Source: Skeletonema tropicum (lineage: Eukaryota > Bacillariophyta > Thalassiosirophyceae > Thalassiosirales > Thalassiosiraceae). From it: a DNA stretch of 64,000 nt. The stretch lies in the NCBI GenBank assembly GCA_037178625.1, contig CM074137.1, positions 1,612,001 through 1,676,000 on the forward strand. Reading direction: 5' to 3'. The position numbers and the translations under genes were made by a program. Shown one piece after another: positions 1-10,300 of the stretch (its first letter is position 1; every line of letters begins with the position of its first letter). The notes under the pieces were generated by a model. The model made no database searches and was not told where the DNA came from. It worked only from the letters and a program-made list of their open reading frames with translations.

Positions 1-1
1 G

Positions 2-157
2 ATTGGAAAAGTGTTTGCTGGTGACTATATTGTTGCAATAGACGATGAAGACACATCAGACTGGTCAGCTCATAACGTCACGAAATTGGTTGCTCAAAAG
101 AGTGGCAGTGTCAGGAAGCTGACTCTTATGAGTAACAACTGGGATGATCTAGCCTAA
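2..157 (+). CDS. PSP/CCW/PDZ membrane protein, 3' end only (partial at window edge)
   Basis: Only the last 51 codons are in the window, ending with TAA. They encode the final part of the PDZ-like domain (DYIVAIDDEDTSDWSAHN, then LVAQKSG, ending NWDDLA). This is nearly identical to the C-terminus of the complete genes at 7346-13756 and 16087-24231, so it is the last part of another member of the same tandem family. By analogy the missing part should carry a signal peptide, six-cysteine modules, long Pro/Ser repeats and one membrane helix. Nothing upstream can be checked here. Confidence 0.9.
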   Translation: MGKVFAGDYIVAIDDEDTSDWSAHNVTKLVAQKSGSVRKLTLMSNNWDDLA

Positions 158-999
158 ACCATGTCCATGTGAATTTGTAAAGTCATGAAGTGAGGAGATA
201 ACCCTCATCATTCCGATAGTGAAAAAATGTGAATAAGTAAATCAAATATGTATTAGATATTAAATTAATGATTTATGAAAAAATCATAACTCGATGTCTG
301 TAATTCTAATTTATGATAGAGTTTTTGACGGTCAGCCCAAATTGGACTTGATCAGACCTTTCATTTACATTATCTTAAAGTAGTTTCTATTTGCTCATCG
401 CCTGCTTTGTAAAATAAGATCCCTAATCACCTGAGCATGAGTGCTACGAAACAGACGGAATTGGACTTCATCGTGTATCTACGGGGTTTCATAATCCCTC
501 ATACTTGCTTAATTCTCAATCTGCACAAAGAAAAATCGAGATTCCACTTACGTTTGCTAATCGGTTGTGAGTATTACGTCTGCGCATGTATGGAATTACT
601 AAACGGCAGTAACAATGCAAAGTTCTGCGTGTGTAGAACATTCATCGAAGAAATGCTACAAATACATACCAACAAGAGTGTTTCAAAACAACCTTCGAGA
701 AAAAAGGCAACAAACTTATAGCATCGCTTCAAACCACGCAGACCGTCTGGGCGGAACCAATACAATTCTATAGTATCACCGCCGAGTATAATGGGCCATT
801 AGATTCGGCTCGTGCGTATTACTCTACTCGTTCAAGTAATTAAAGTCCTAATCTAAGTTAAAAAATATTGTATCATCACTTTCAAATCATACAGCTTGCT
901 GTCTGCAAAGCCATTCGGCAAAAGAAAAGACCGAACCTTTGTAGCGATGCAGGTCCCTTGTAGTATCGTAGAAATCTAATCTGATAGACTTTGTAATTA
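158..999. other. Intergenic; contains one decayed satellite fragment
   Basis: AT-rich sequence with only small unsupported reading frames. At about 769-820 it holds TAGTATCACCGCCGAGTATAATGGGCCA followed by a GGCTCGTGCGTATT-like stretch, which matches the end of the satellite monomer that starts at about 1000. This is a detached or decayed satellite copy. I see no gene. Confidence 0.6.
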
Positions 1000-3900
1000 T
1001 TAGGCTCGTGCGTATTGACGATGATAGATACGATTTGGTATAAATGGGTGCTGCTAGCCAGCCCACACTGGACCTGGACCTCTCAGATCAGCTACGAGAC
1101 TGTAGCATCACTTCTACAAATGCTATCCTACTGCGCAGTGCTAATGTGCTTGTATAGTATCACCGCCGAGTATAATGGGCCACTAGAAGTGGCTCATGTG
1201 CGTATTGACGATGATAGATACGATTTGGTATAAATGGGTGCTGCTAGCCAGCCCACACTGGACCTCTCAGATCAGCTACAAGACTGTAGCATCACTTCTA
1301 CGAATGCTATCCAACTGCGCAGTGCTAATGTGCTTGTATAGTATCACCGCCGAGTATAATGGGCCACTAGAAGTGGCTCATGTTCGTATTGACGATGATA
1401 GATACGATTTGGTATAAATGGGTGCTGCTAGCCAGCCCACACTGGACCTCTCAGATCAGCTACAAGACTGTAGCATCGCTTCTACGAATGCTATCCTACT
1501 GCGCAGTGCTAATGTGCTTGTATAGTATCACCGCCGAGTATAATGGGCCACTATAGAAGTGGCTCATGTGCGTATTGACGATGATAGATACGATTTGGTC
1601 TAAATGGGTGCTGCTAGCTAGCCCACACTGGACCTCTCAGATCAGCTACGAGACTGTAGCATCGCTTCTACGAATGCTATCCTACTGCGCAGTGCTAATG
1701 TGCTTGTATAGTATCACCGCCGAGTATAATGGTAATGGGCCACTATAGAAGTGGCTCATGTGCGTATTGACGATGATAGATACGATTTGGTCTAAATGGG
1801 TGCTGCTAGCCAGCCCACACTGGACCTCTCAGATCAGCTACGAGACTGTAGCATCACTTCTACAAATGCTATCCTACTGCGCAGTGCTAATGTGCTTGTA
1901 TAGTATCACCGCCGAGTATAATGGGCCACTAGAAGTGGCTCATGTGCGTATTGTCGATGATAGATACGATTTGGTATAAATGGGTGCTGCTAGCCAGCCC
2001 ACACTGGACCTCTCAGATCAGCTACGAGACTGTAGCATCACTTCTACAAATGCTATCCTACTGCGCAGTGCTAATGTGCTTGTATAGTATCACCGCCGAG
2101 TATAATGGGCCACTAGAAGTGGCTCATGTGCGTATTGACGATGATAGATACGATTTGGTATAAATGGGTGCTGCTAGCCAGCCCACACTGGACCTCTCAG
2201 ATCAGCTACAAGACTGTAGCATCACTTCTACGAATGCTATCCTACTGCGCAGTGCTAATGTGCTTGTATAGTATCACCGCCGAGTATAATGGGCCACTAG
2301 AAGTGGCTCATGTGCGTATTGACGATGATAGATACGATTTGGTATAAACGGGTGCTGCTAGCCAGCCCACACTGGACCTCTCAGATCAGCTACAAGACTG
2401 TAGCATCGCTTCTACGAATGCTATCCTACTGCGCAGTGCTAATGTGCTTGTATAGTATCACCGCCGAGTATAATGGGCCACTATAGAAGTGGCTCATGTG
2501 CGTATTGACGATGATAGATACGATTTGGTCTAAATGGGTGCTGCTAGCTAGCCCACACTGGACCTCTCAGATCAGCTACGAGACTGTAGCATCGCTTCTA
2601 CGAATGCTATCCTACTGCGCAGTGCTAATGTGCTTGTATAGTATCACCGCCGAGTATAATGGTAATGGGCCACTATAGAAGTGGCTCATGTGCGTATTGA
2701 CGATGATAGATACGATTTGGTCTAAATGGGTGCTGCTAGCCAGCCCACACTGGACCTCTCAGATTAGCTACAAGACTGTAGCATCGCTTCTACGAATGCT
2801 ATCCTACTGCGCAGTAATGTGCTTGTATAGTATCACCGCCGAGTATAATGGGCCACTATAGAAGTGGCTCATGTGCGTATTGACGATGATAGATACGATT
2901 TGGTATAAATGGGTGCTGCTAGCTAGCCCACACTGGACCTCTCAGATCAGCTACAAGACTGTAGCATCGCTTCTACGAATGCTATCCTACTGCGCAGTGC
3001 TAATGTGCTTGTATAGTATCACCGCCGAGTATAATGGTAATGGGCCACTATAGAAGTGGCTCATGTGCGTATTGACGATGATAGATACGATTTGGTCTAA
3101 ATGGGTGCTGCTAGCTAGCCCACACTGGACCTCTCAGATCAGCTACGAGACTGTAGCATCGCTTCTACGAATGCTATCCTACTGCGCAGTGCTAATGTGC
3201 TTGTATAGTATCACCGCCGAGTATAATGGTAATGGGCCACTATAGAAGTGGCTCATGTGCGTATTGACGATGATAGATACGATTTGGTCTAAATGGGTGC
3301 TGCTAGCTAGCCCACACTGGACCTCTCAGATCAGCTACGAGACTGTAGCATCGCTTCTACGAATGCTATCCTACTGCGCAGTGCTAATGTGCTTGTATAG
3401 TATCACCGCCGAGTATAATGGTAATGGGCCACTATAGAAGTGGCTCATGTGCGTATTGACGATGATAGATACGATTTGGTCTAAATGGGTGCTGCTAGCC
3501 AGCCCACACTGGACCTCTCAGATTAGCTACAAGACTGTAGCATCGCTTCTACGAATGCTATCCTACTGCGCAGTAATGTGCTTGTATAGTATCACCGCCG
3601 AGTATAATGGGCCACTATAGAAGTGGCTCATGTGCGTATTGACGATGATAGATACGATTTGGTATAAATGGGTGCTGCTAGCTAGCCCACACTGGACCTC
3701 TCAGATCAGCTACGAGACTGTAGCATCGCTTCTACGAATGCTATCCTACTGCGCAGTGCTAATGTGCTTGTATAGTATCACCGCCGAGTATAATGGTAAT
3801 GGGCCACTATAGAAGTGGCTCATGTGCGTATTGACGATGATAGATACGATTTGGTCTAAATGGGTGCTGCTAGCTAGCCCACACTGGACCTCTCAGATCA

Positions 3901-4550
3901 GCTACGAGACTGTAGCATCGCTTCTACGAATGCTATCCTACTGCGCAGTGCTAATGTGCTTGTATAGTATCACCGCCGAGTATAATGGTAATGGGCCACT
4001 ATAGAAGTGGCTCATGTGCGTATTGACGATGATAGATACGATTTGGTCTAAATGGGTGCTGCTAGCTAGCCCACACTGGACCTCTCAGATCAGCTACGAG
4101 ACTGTAGCATCGCTTCTGCGAATGCTATCCTACTGCGCAGTGCTAATGTGCTTGTATAGTATCACCGCCGAGTATAATGGTAATGGGCCACTATAGAAGT
4201 GGCTCATGTGCGTATTGACGATGATAGATACGATTTGGTCTAAATGGGTGCTGCTAGCCAGCCCACACTGGACCTCTCAGATTAGCTACAAGACTGTAGC
4301 ATCGCTTCTACGAATGCTATCCTACTGCGCAGTAATGTGCTTGTATAGTATCACCGCCGAGTATAATGGGCCACTATAGAAGTGGCTCATGTGCGTATTG
4401 ACGATGATAGATACGATTTGGTATAAATGGGTGCTGCTAGCCAGCCCACACTGGACCTCTCAGATCAGCTACGAGACTGTAGCATCGCTTCTACGAATGC
4501 TATCCTACTGCGCAGTGCTAATGTGCTTGTATAGTATCACCTCCGAGTAA
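1000..4550. repeat. Tandem satellite, 19 monomers of 183-192 bp with higher-order structure
   Basis: The anchor CGTATTGACGATGATAGATA (one copy has TTGTCG) recurs at 1011, 1201, 1385, 1571, 1763, 1947, 2131, 2315, 2501, 2693, 2876, 3068, 3260, 3452, 3635, 3827, 4019, 4211 and 4394. Spacings are 190, then 184, 186, 192 or 183. Length classes come from small indels: GGTAAT inserted before GGGCC, TA added in CACTATAGAAG, and GCT missing from GCAGTGCTAATG. Each monomer contains a short inverted repeat GCTAC-N6-GTAGC. Every monomer has a stop (GGTATAA or GGTCTAA) at the same place and the 184- and 190-bp units shift frame, so the 60-73-codon frames inside are incidental. Substitutions are few, which implies recent homogenisation. 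Confidence 0.95.
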
Positions 4551-5191
4551 ATGTGCTTAATTATACTTTCACTTGTGACACCTTTTTTTTTTTTTTTTTT
4601 TTGCGTATAGTTTGTACAAACAGCATCGCCAAGGACGAGAACGTAGAACTCTTCGATCGATGGAAGCATTGTCTAGGAATATACTGTGATGGTTGAGACA
4701 ATTTCTTTTGCGTAGTCGATGGGCGGAAGATGAGGAGAACAATTGGAGGCGAAGACTGACAAGATTAATCTAAATCCAAGGCATTTCTTAGTTCAAACCT
4801 ATCCTAAATCGTAAGTTTGGTATTTTGCGTCAGGAAAAGGAGTGGAGACTTGGTCTACGAGACAGTCGTTTGCGAGTGTTCTTGCTCATCGTGGGGCATG
4901 GGAAAAACCTATACCGAGAGCAACAAACATCAGATACTGGCGATGGCAAGGGTGGAATGATCAGAAGCGAATGAGAAGGGAAGAAAGAAGAGAAAGAAGG
5001 GCATGTTGAATACAATTTAACAGGGGAATGACGAAAATAACAATGAGGTGAAAGCGAAGAAGACGAGGTAGAGGTAGAGAGGACTCAGTCGGCTGGCAGT
5101 CGGATGAAGAGTCAGACAGCGAGGCGGACGAAGACTCCCGATGAAGACACCGGTGAAGATGATGACACTGATCAAAACGATGCTCACAAGC
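4551..5191. other. Intergenic, with a 20-T run at the satellite border
   Basis: A run of 20 T (4583-4602) lies about 35 bp beyond the last satellite monomer. The rest is unique sequence rich in purines on the plus strand, which creates two short open frames on the minus strand without recognisable features. No gene is supported. Confidence 0.5.
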
Positions 5192-5585
5192 GGCGATCTG
5201 TAGTGTTACCCTATCCAATAAATTGCCAATTATTAGTTCTCTTCCGCCATGGGAGTAACCTACCCTTTAGAGGTGCTTAAAATGCTGCTCTCGGTGAGCT
5301 GAGTTCGAATCCGTGGTGTATGTAATTTTTTATGAAAAAAATTTGTTAGCCCCACTTCTAGCTTGACTTAAGGATTAACCCCAAAAGGGGTCCCCTCTTC
5401 CAGTTTCCTTGGGTCTTTGGCTCCTTATCACACATTCATTCCACCATGATGCCAAAAGTACCTCACATACACACCAGATTTGAACTCAGCTCACCGAGAG
5501 GATTTCAGAACTGTGCTCACCTTTATCATAGCACCAATATTCGAAGAGAACTAATCTGCTGGATAGGCTAACACTACAGATCGCC
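5192..5585. repeat. Long imperfect inverted repeat with tRNA-like box B in each arm
   Basis: The left arm (about 5192-5327) and the reverse complement of the right arm (about 5464-5585) share GGCGATCTGTAGTGTTA, CCTATCCA, TTAGTTCTCTTC, CTCTCGGTGAGCTGAGTTC and GTGTATGT in the same order. Each arm includes GAGTTCGAATCC or GAGTTCAAATCT, close to the pol III box B consensus, preceded by CTCGGTGAG, which folds like the long variable arm of a Leu/Ser-type tRNA. The T stem does not pair, so neither arm is a functional tRNA. They read best as two decayed tRNA-derived SINE-like copies in opposite orientation, or one foldback element, separated by about 135 bp. Confidence 0.5.
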
Positions 5586-5846
5586 AAGCGAAGCCATCGT
5601 AACGTGAGCAAATGGTACGATTACAATACGATAATTGGAAGAGAAGCAATATGAAACGTCCATCGGGCGAAGATACACGAGAATATCTATTGATAGATAC
5701 ATATCACATGAACATAAAGTTCGTTACATAGAGGTATTCAAAATTCTCATTTTTCCTCAAAAAAAGCCACGTCCACGTACTTTTGGCAACAACATTGTAG
5801 CTACAATAATGGTGCCTAGAGACAACCTATGACCAAAATGGACAAA

Positions 5847-6916
5847 CTAAGCGCTAGGCATTGGTCTCACGAGTGTATAGAAGGCGTCTATTAACTTTTT
5901 TCGTTTTGGGCCAATGCGACGAGTATTCACCAAGTGTCCGGCCTTTGGCAACGATTCAGGAAATTGCATTGCTTCATCTCTCTTCCTCCACAAATGTCCC
6001 ATATCTTTCCTCCACCTTATCACAAACCTCCTTTAATGCTCGTAGTCATTTCTTTACAGACGTTTTGAGATGGGCCTTATCAAATGGATTCTTCTCCCTC
6101 ATTCCGTGTTTGATATGTTTCCCCTGAGGACCATTAATCAATCCCCATTCAACATTATTAAAATATTTCACGCGACCTCTTCCACGGGATATCCCTGCAA
6201 TAGATATGTCCTGCATTATACCCTGATTATCTTCATAGAATATTCTCTTTTTCACAGTTTTGCGACTGCGCTTTGACCATTCCTTGGATAATTTGATTAC
6301 CTCTCCGGGTGACGCAAATTCCATATCATAACACCCGCATTAACATTCCACTCTTTACGGATTCATCCTCCACACGTTCGGCTGTAAACATGTATCGGAT
6401 GATGGCATTAAGTCGAACAAGTTCACATCCAAATCAACAATAACTGCATCGGCATCAAGGGTAAAAGCACGGCATCGTATGACTTGGCATTTATCGCAGT
6501 CTCGAGTAAGGCGACCTTGTTGAATTCGCGTGCCAAAGTTGTGAACCCAACAATACGCCGTGCACATTGACGAAATCTATACCGTGATATTTGGAGTATA
6601 ATGTGTTAACCTTGCTTGTAACATCCATCATTTCCTTGTATTGTCCATTTCCTGATGCTTGCGCTACAAGTAGTCTCTTCCTGCTTCGAGCATCATCGTC
6701 AGTGTTGGCAGCAGCAGAAGCAGCAGCAGCAGCTTCGTCCCCTTTGATATTGATATTATTGCAGTCAGTGTTGTTGTGATAGTGATCTTATGCCCAAACC
6801 ACTGTCGAATCATGAATATGTTCTTTGAATAGAGGTGAATGCTTGTAGAAAATGATCAAATTATCTCCGAGGAAGAATATCATGACGCCGATAGCAACAT
6901 GAACACTCCCACCCAT
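5847..6916 (-). pseudogene. Degraded type II membrane glycosyltransferase (DXD-type, GT-A fold)
   Basis: Read on the minus strand, the pieces form one protein in order. An ATG at 6916 starts MGGSVHVAIGVMIFFLGD with a hydrophobic anchor. It is followed by an Ala-rich stem, LLVAQASGNGQYKEMM, FNKVALLETAINAKSYDAVLL, then the metal-binding core LDADAVIVDLDVNLFDLMP, then VNAGVMIWNLRHP, DNQGIMQDI and a basic C-terminus ending at TAG 5847-5849. The copy is dead: there is an in-frame TAA at 6788-6790, frameshifts near 6527, 6460, 6393, 6335 and 6312, a TGA in place of a probable Trp near 6045, and another frameshift near 5972. The DXD motif and AGVMIWN-like segment are typical of Golgi GT-A nucleotide-sugar transferases, perhaps GT34-like; I cannot fix the family. 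The surviving codons suggest recent inactivation. Confidence 0.7.
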
Positions 6917-7345
6917 TTTATCATTTTTGCTTCATTGTTGTTGAGAGTTGAGAGTCGACGGAAGAGAGACGGGAGACGGGCAAGATGCAGGCAAGCTAAT
7001 GCCATTATATATATTAAGAATCGTAGGAGGGGAAAAATACTGGTGAAAAACACTGAAAAAGGGCCAAAATTAAGTACTAATTCCTACGTTAATTAAGTAC
7101 ATAAGTACCTCTACTTACTTACCTACTTGCAGTCACAGAACGCTCAAAAAGGCGAAAAAAGAGGTATCGTGAATTTCTTCTTCCCAATATGACAAGAAAT
7201 TTCACAAGAAAGTCTGAATCGCCAACAACTTCTTGGGAAGCTGCTGCATGCTGGCTGGGAATGATATCAACGCAAGCAAGAGCACTCCTCCTAATGTTAT
7301 AATTATCCTACAAGCCTTCCATATTAAAATCATTCGGGGACAGAA
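6917..7345. other. Upstream region of the first complete PSP gene
   Basis: No gene seen. The last 40 bp before the ATG (ATCATTCGGGGACAGAAATGAAG) resemble the equivalent positions of the other two complete family members (TCATTCAACGACAGAAATGAAG and TCTTCAGTGACAAGAAATGAAG), so the start context is conserved across the family. This supports the chosen start codons. Confidence 0.5.
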
Positions 7346-10300
7346 ATGAAGCCATTACTGGCGTGCACAGCCGCAACCATCCTCTCGGGCCATGCTCATG
7401 CGGCGCCAAACTTCAAACGAGCTCTCACAGCAACAGAACTACAAAATTTCAGTGCTGACGGCTGCCCTACATCCTTGCGTGAATGTATGGCGCATGCATA
7501 TGGAAATCCAGAACTATGCGTATCTGAAATAGACTCCTCGTGCAAAGCAGACGGCTTTCGTGGCTGCGTGCCGGATAATCTTTTGAGTTCCACAGAGGAT
7601 ATATTCTGTGGCTTCTCAGATTGTATGATCGACGGTAAAAAGAGTGAGGAGGAATGCAGCTGCCAAATGTACACAACAACATGTTTCTCGGATCAAGAAT
7701 ATGCAGAGAGCTGTGAAATTGCACAATGTTGTTGGTTTCAGGACGATGATGAGGGCAGAAGAGAGTGTTTGCCAGTATTTCCAACAAATGCACCAACTGA
7801 TGAGCCGTCAGATTCGCCGAGCTCATTTCCATCATCAACACCTTCAGCAACTCCATCAACTCTTCCAACAACAGACCCAAGCTCATCTCCTTCGACATCG
7901 CCTTCGGGATCTCCAACGGCTACTCCTAGCTCTTCACCGTCAGCTGCACCAAGCCAATCACCATCTGATGTACCAAGCGAATTTCCAACAGCACAACCCT
8001 CAGCAGCACCATCAAATTCTCCATCAGGCAAACCAAGCTCATCTCCATCATCCGAGCCCTCTGAAGCTCCGAGTCAATCACCATCGGGACAACCTAGTTC
8101 TCATCCAACAGCAACTCCCTCCACATTGCCGTCTTCACAGCCAACAAGTGAACCAAGCTCATCGCCGTCTGCTTCTCCATCAAATGTCCCGAGCTCTTCT
8201 CCGTCATCTGCACCGAGTCACTCTCCTTCGGTAAAGCCATCTACATCGCCCTCAACTCATCCGACAAGTCACCCGAGCTTAATGCCATCCACATCCCCAT
8301 CAACTGCTCCAAGCCCCTCTCCATCGGTAGAACCCAGCAGCACTCCGTCAGTAAAGCCATCTTCATCACCATCCAGCAATCCAACAAGCAACCCTACTCA
8401 GTCACCTTCAACATCACCGTCAGACGTACCCAGTGCATCACCGTCGGTTGCGCCAAGCCCAACTCCATCATCAGCACCGTCAGCACCACCTTCCGCACAT
8501 CCGACAAGTGAACCAAGCTCATCTCCATCAGCATTACCGTCATCTGCTCCGAGCTCAACACCATCATCAGAACCCAGTTCATCTCCATCAGCATCACCAT
8601 CTGAATCACCGTCCAGCGATCCTACAAGCAAGCCAAGCTCAACACCTTCAGCATCACCGTCAGCTGAGCCAAGCTCAACTCCTACAAGTGCTCCGAGTGC
8701 TTCTCCAACATCAGTGCCCTCTACAATGCCGTCTTCACAGCCGACAAGTGAACCAAGCTCATCTCCTTCGGGTTCGCCAACGGATATCCCAAGCTCATCA
8801 CCTTCTGCAAAACCCAGTTCATCTCCGTCCTCATCTCCGTCTGAGTCGCCATCAGCACATCCGTCAAGCAAGCCAAGCTCAAATCCTTCTGCATCTCCGT
8901 CCAGCAATCCAACGAGCAAACCAAGCTCATCACCATCATCAGAACCCAGTTCATCTCCATCAGCATCACCATCTGAATCACCATCCAGCGATCCTACAAG
9001 CAAGCCAAGCTCAACACCTTCAGCATCACCGTCAGCTGAGCCAAGCTCAACTCCTACAAGTGCTCCGAGTGCTTCTCCATCATCAGTGCCCTCTACAATG
9101 CCGTCTGCACAGCCGACAAGTGAACCAAGCTCATCTCCTTCGGGTTCGCCAACGGATATCCCAAGCTCATCACCTTCTGCAAAACCCAGTTCATCTCCGT
9201 CCTCATCTCCGTCTGAGTCGCCATCAGCACATCCGTCAAGCAAGCCAAGCTCAAATCCTTCTGCATCACCATCCTGCAATCCAACGAGCAAACCCAGTTC
9301 ATTGCCATCAGCATCGCCGTCAGATGTGCCCAGCTTATCGCCAACATCTTCACCATCATCTGAACCAACGAGTGAACCAAGCTCAACACCTTCCACATCT
9401 CCGTCAGTTGTACCAAGCTCAAGCCCCACCTCTACTCCAAGCTCATCTCCATCAGGAAAACCCTCATCATCGCCGTCTGCACAACCAACATCTGACCCAA
9501 GCTCATCGCCATCCACAACTCCGTCAGATGTCCCGAGTCGTTCTCCCTCAGCAGCCCCGAGTCAATCTCCATCGACAAGGCCTTCTGTATCGCCGTCCGC
9601 ACCACCGACAAGTCGGCCAAGCTCATCGCCGTCTGAATTTCCTTCCTCTGCTCCGAACCCTTCTCCATCGGTAGAACCCAGCAACACTCCGTCAATAAAG
9701 CCGTCGGCATTGCCATCAACTCATCCGACAAATAATCCGAGCTTATCTCCTTCGGTGTCTCCAACTTCATCTCCGTCAGATATTCCGAGTATTATTCCGT
9801 CAGCTGAACCCACCCCATTACCATCAACTGTTCCGAGTGCGTTTCCATCATCATCACCATCAGCGTTACCCTCCAGCAATCCTACAAGCAAACCAAGCTC
9901 ATCTCCTTCAGCATCGCCAACAACTCCCCCGAGTGATTCTCCATCAGGCACACCTAGTCATTCTCCATCATCAAATCCATCGTCATCGCCATCTGGACAG
10001 CCCACTAGTGATCCAAGCTCTTTTCCTTCATCATCTCCCTCAGCACGACCAAGCTCAAGTCCATCAGCAGAACCTAGTCTCTCTCCGTCATCGTCACCAT
10101 CAGCTTCACCGTCCGTTCAGCCGACAAGCGAACCAAGTTCGTTTCCCTCCAGCTCACCGTCAGCTACCCCGAGCTCATCGCCGTCACTTACACCGACTTA
10201 CTTGCCATCCGTCAAGCCGTCTGCATCGCCGTCCGCACAGCCTACAAGTGAACCAAGTTCATCTCCAACGGTAACTCCGTCGGCTGAACCTACTTCTTCG

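Noticed and set aside
437..721. 94-codon frame between the partial gene and the satellite
   Set aside because: No domain, signal or neighbour support, and an overlapping open frame on the other strand.
1015..4196. Thirteen nearly identical 60-73-residue frames in the satellite
   Set aside because: They are one per monomer, each closed by the same stop, and the 184-bp units change frame. The open stretch is a by-product of the monomer sequence, not a gene family.
1000..4550. CRISPR-like array
   Set aside because: The repeats are contiguous 183-192-bp monomers without unique spacers, in a eukaryotic genome.
5290..5325. Functional tRNA gene
   Set aside because: Box B and a variable-arm-like element are present, but the T stem and acceptor stem do not pair.
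8398..9516. A 372-codon minus-strand frame of D-G-D-E-L-G repeats (and similar ones opposite all PSP genes)
   Set aside because: Antisense shadow of the same repeats, with no start context or domain. Similar shadows arise opposite every block of the repeat.
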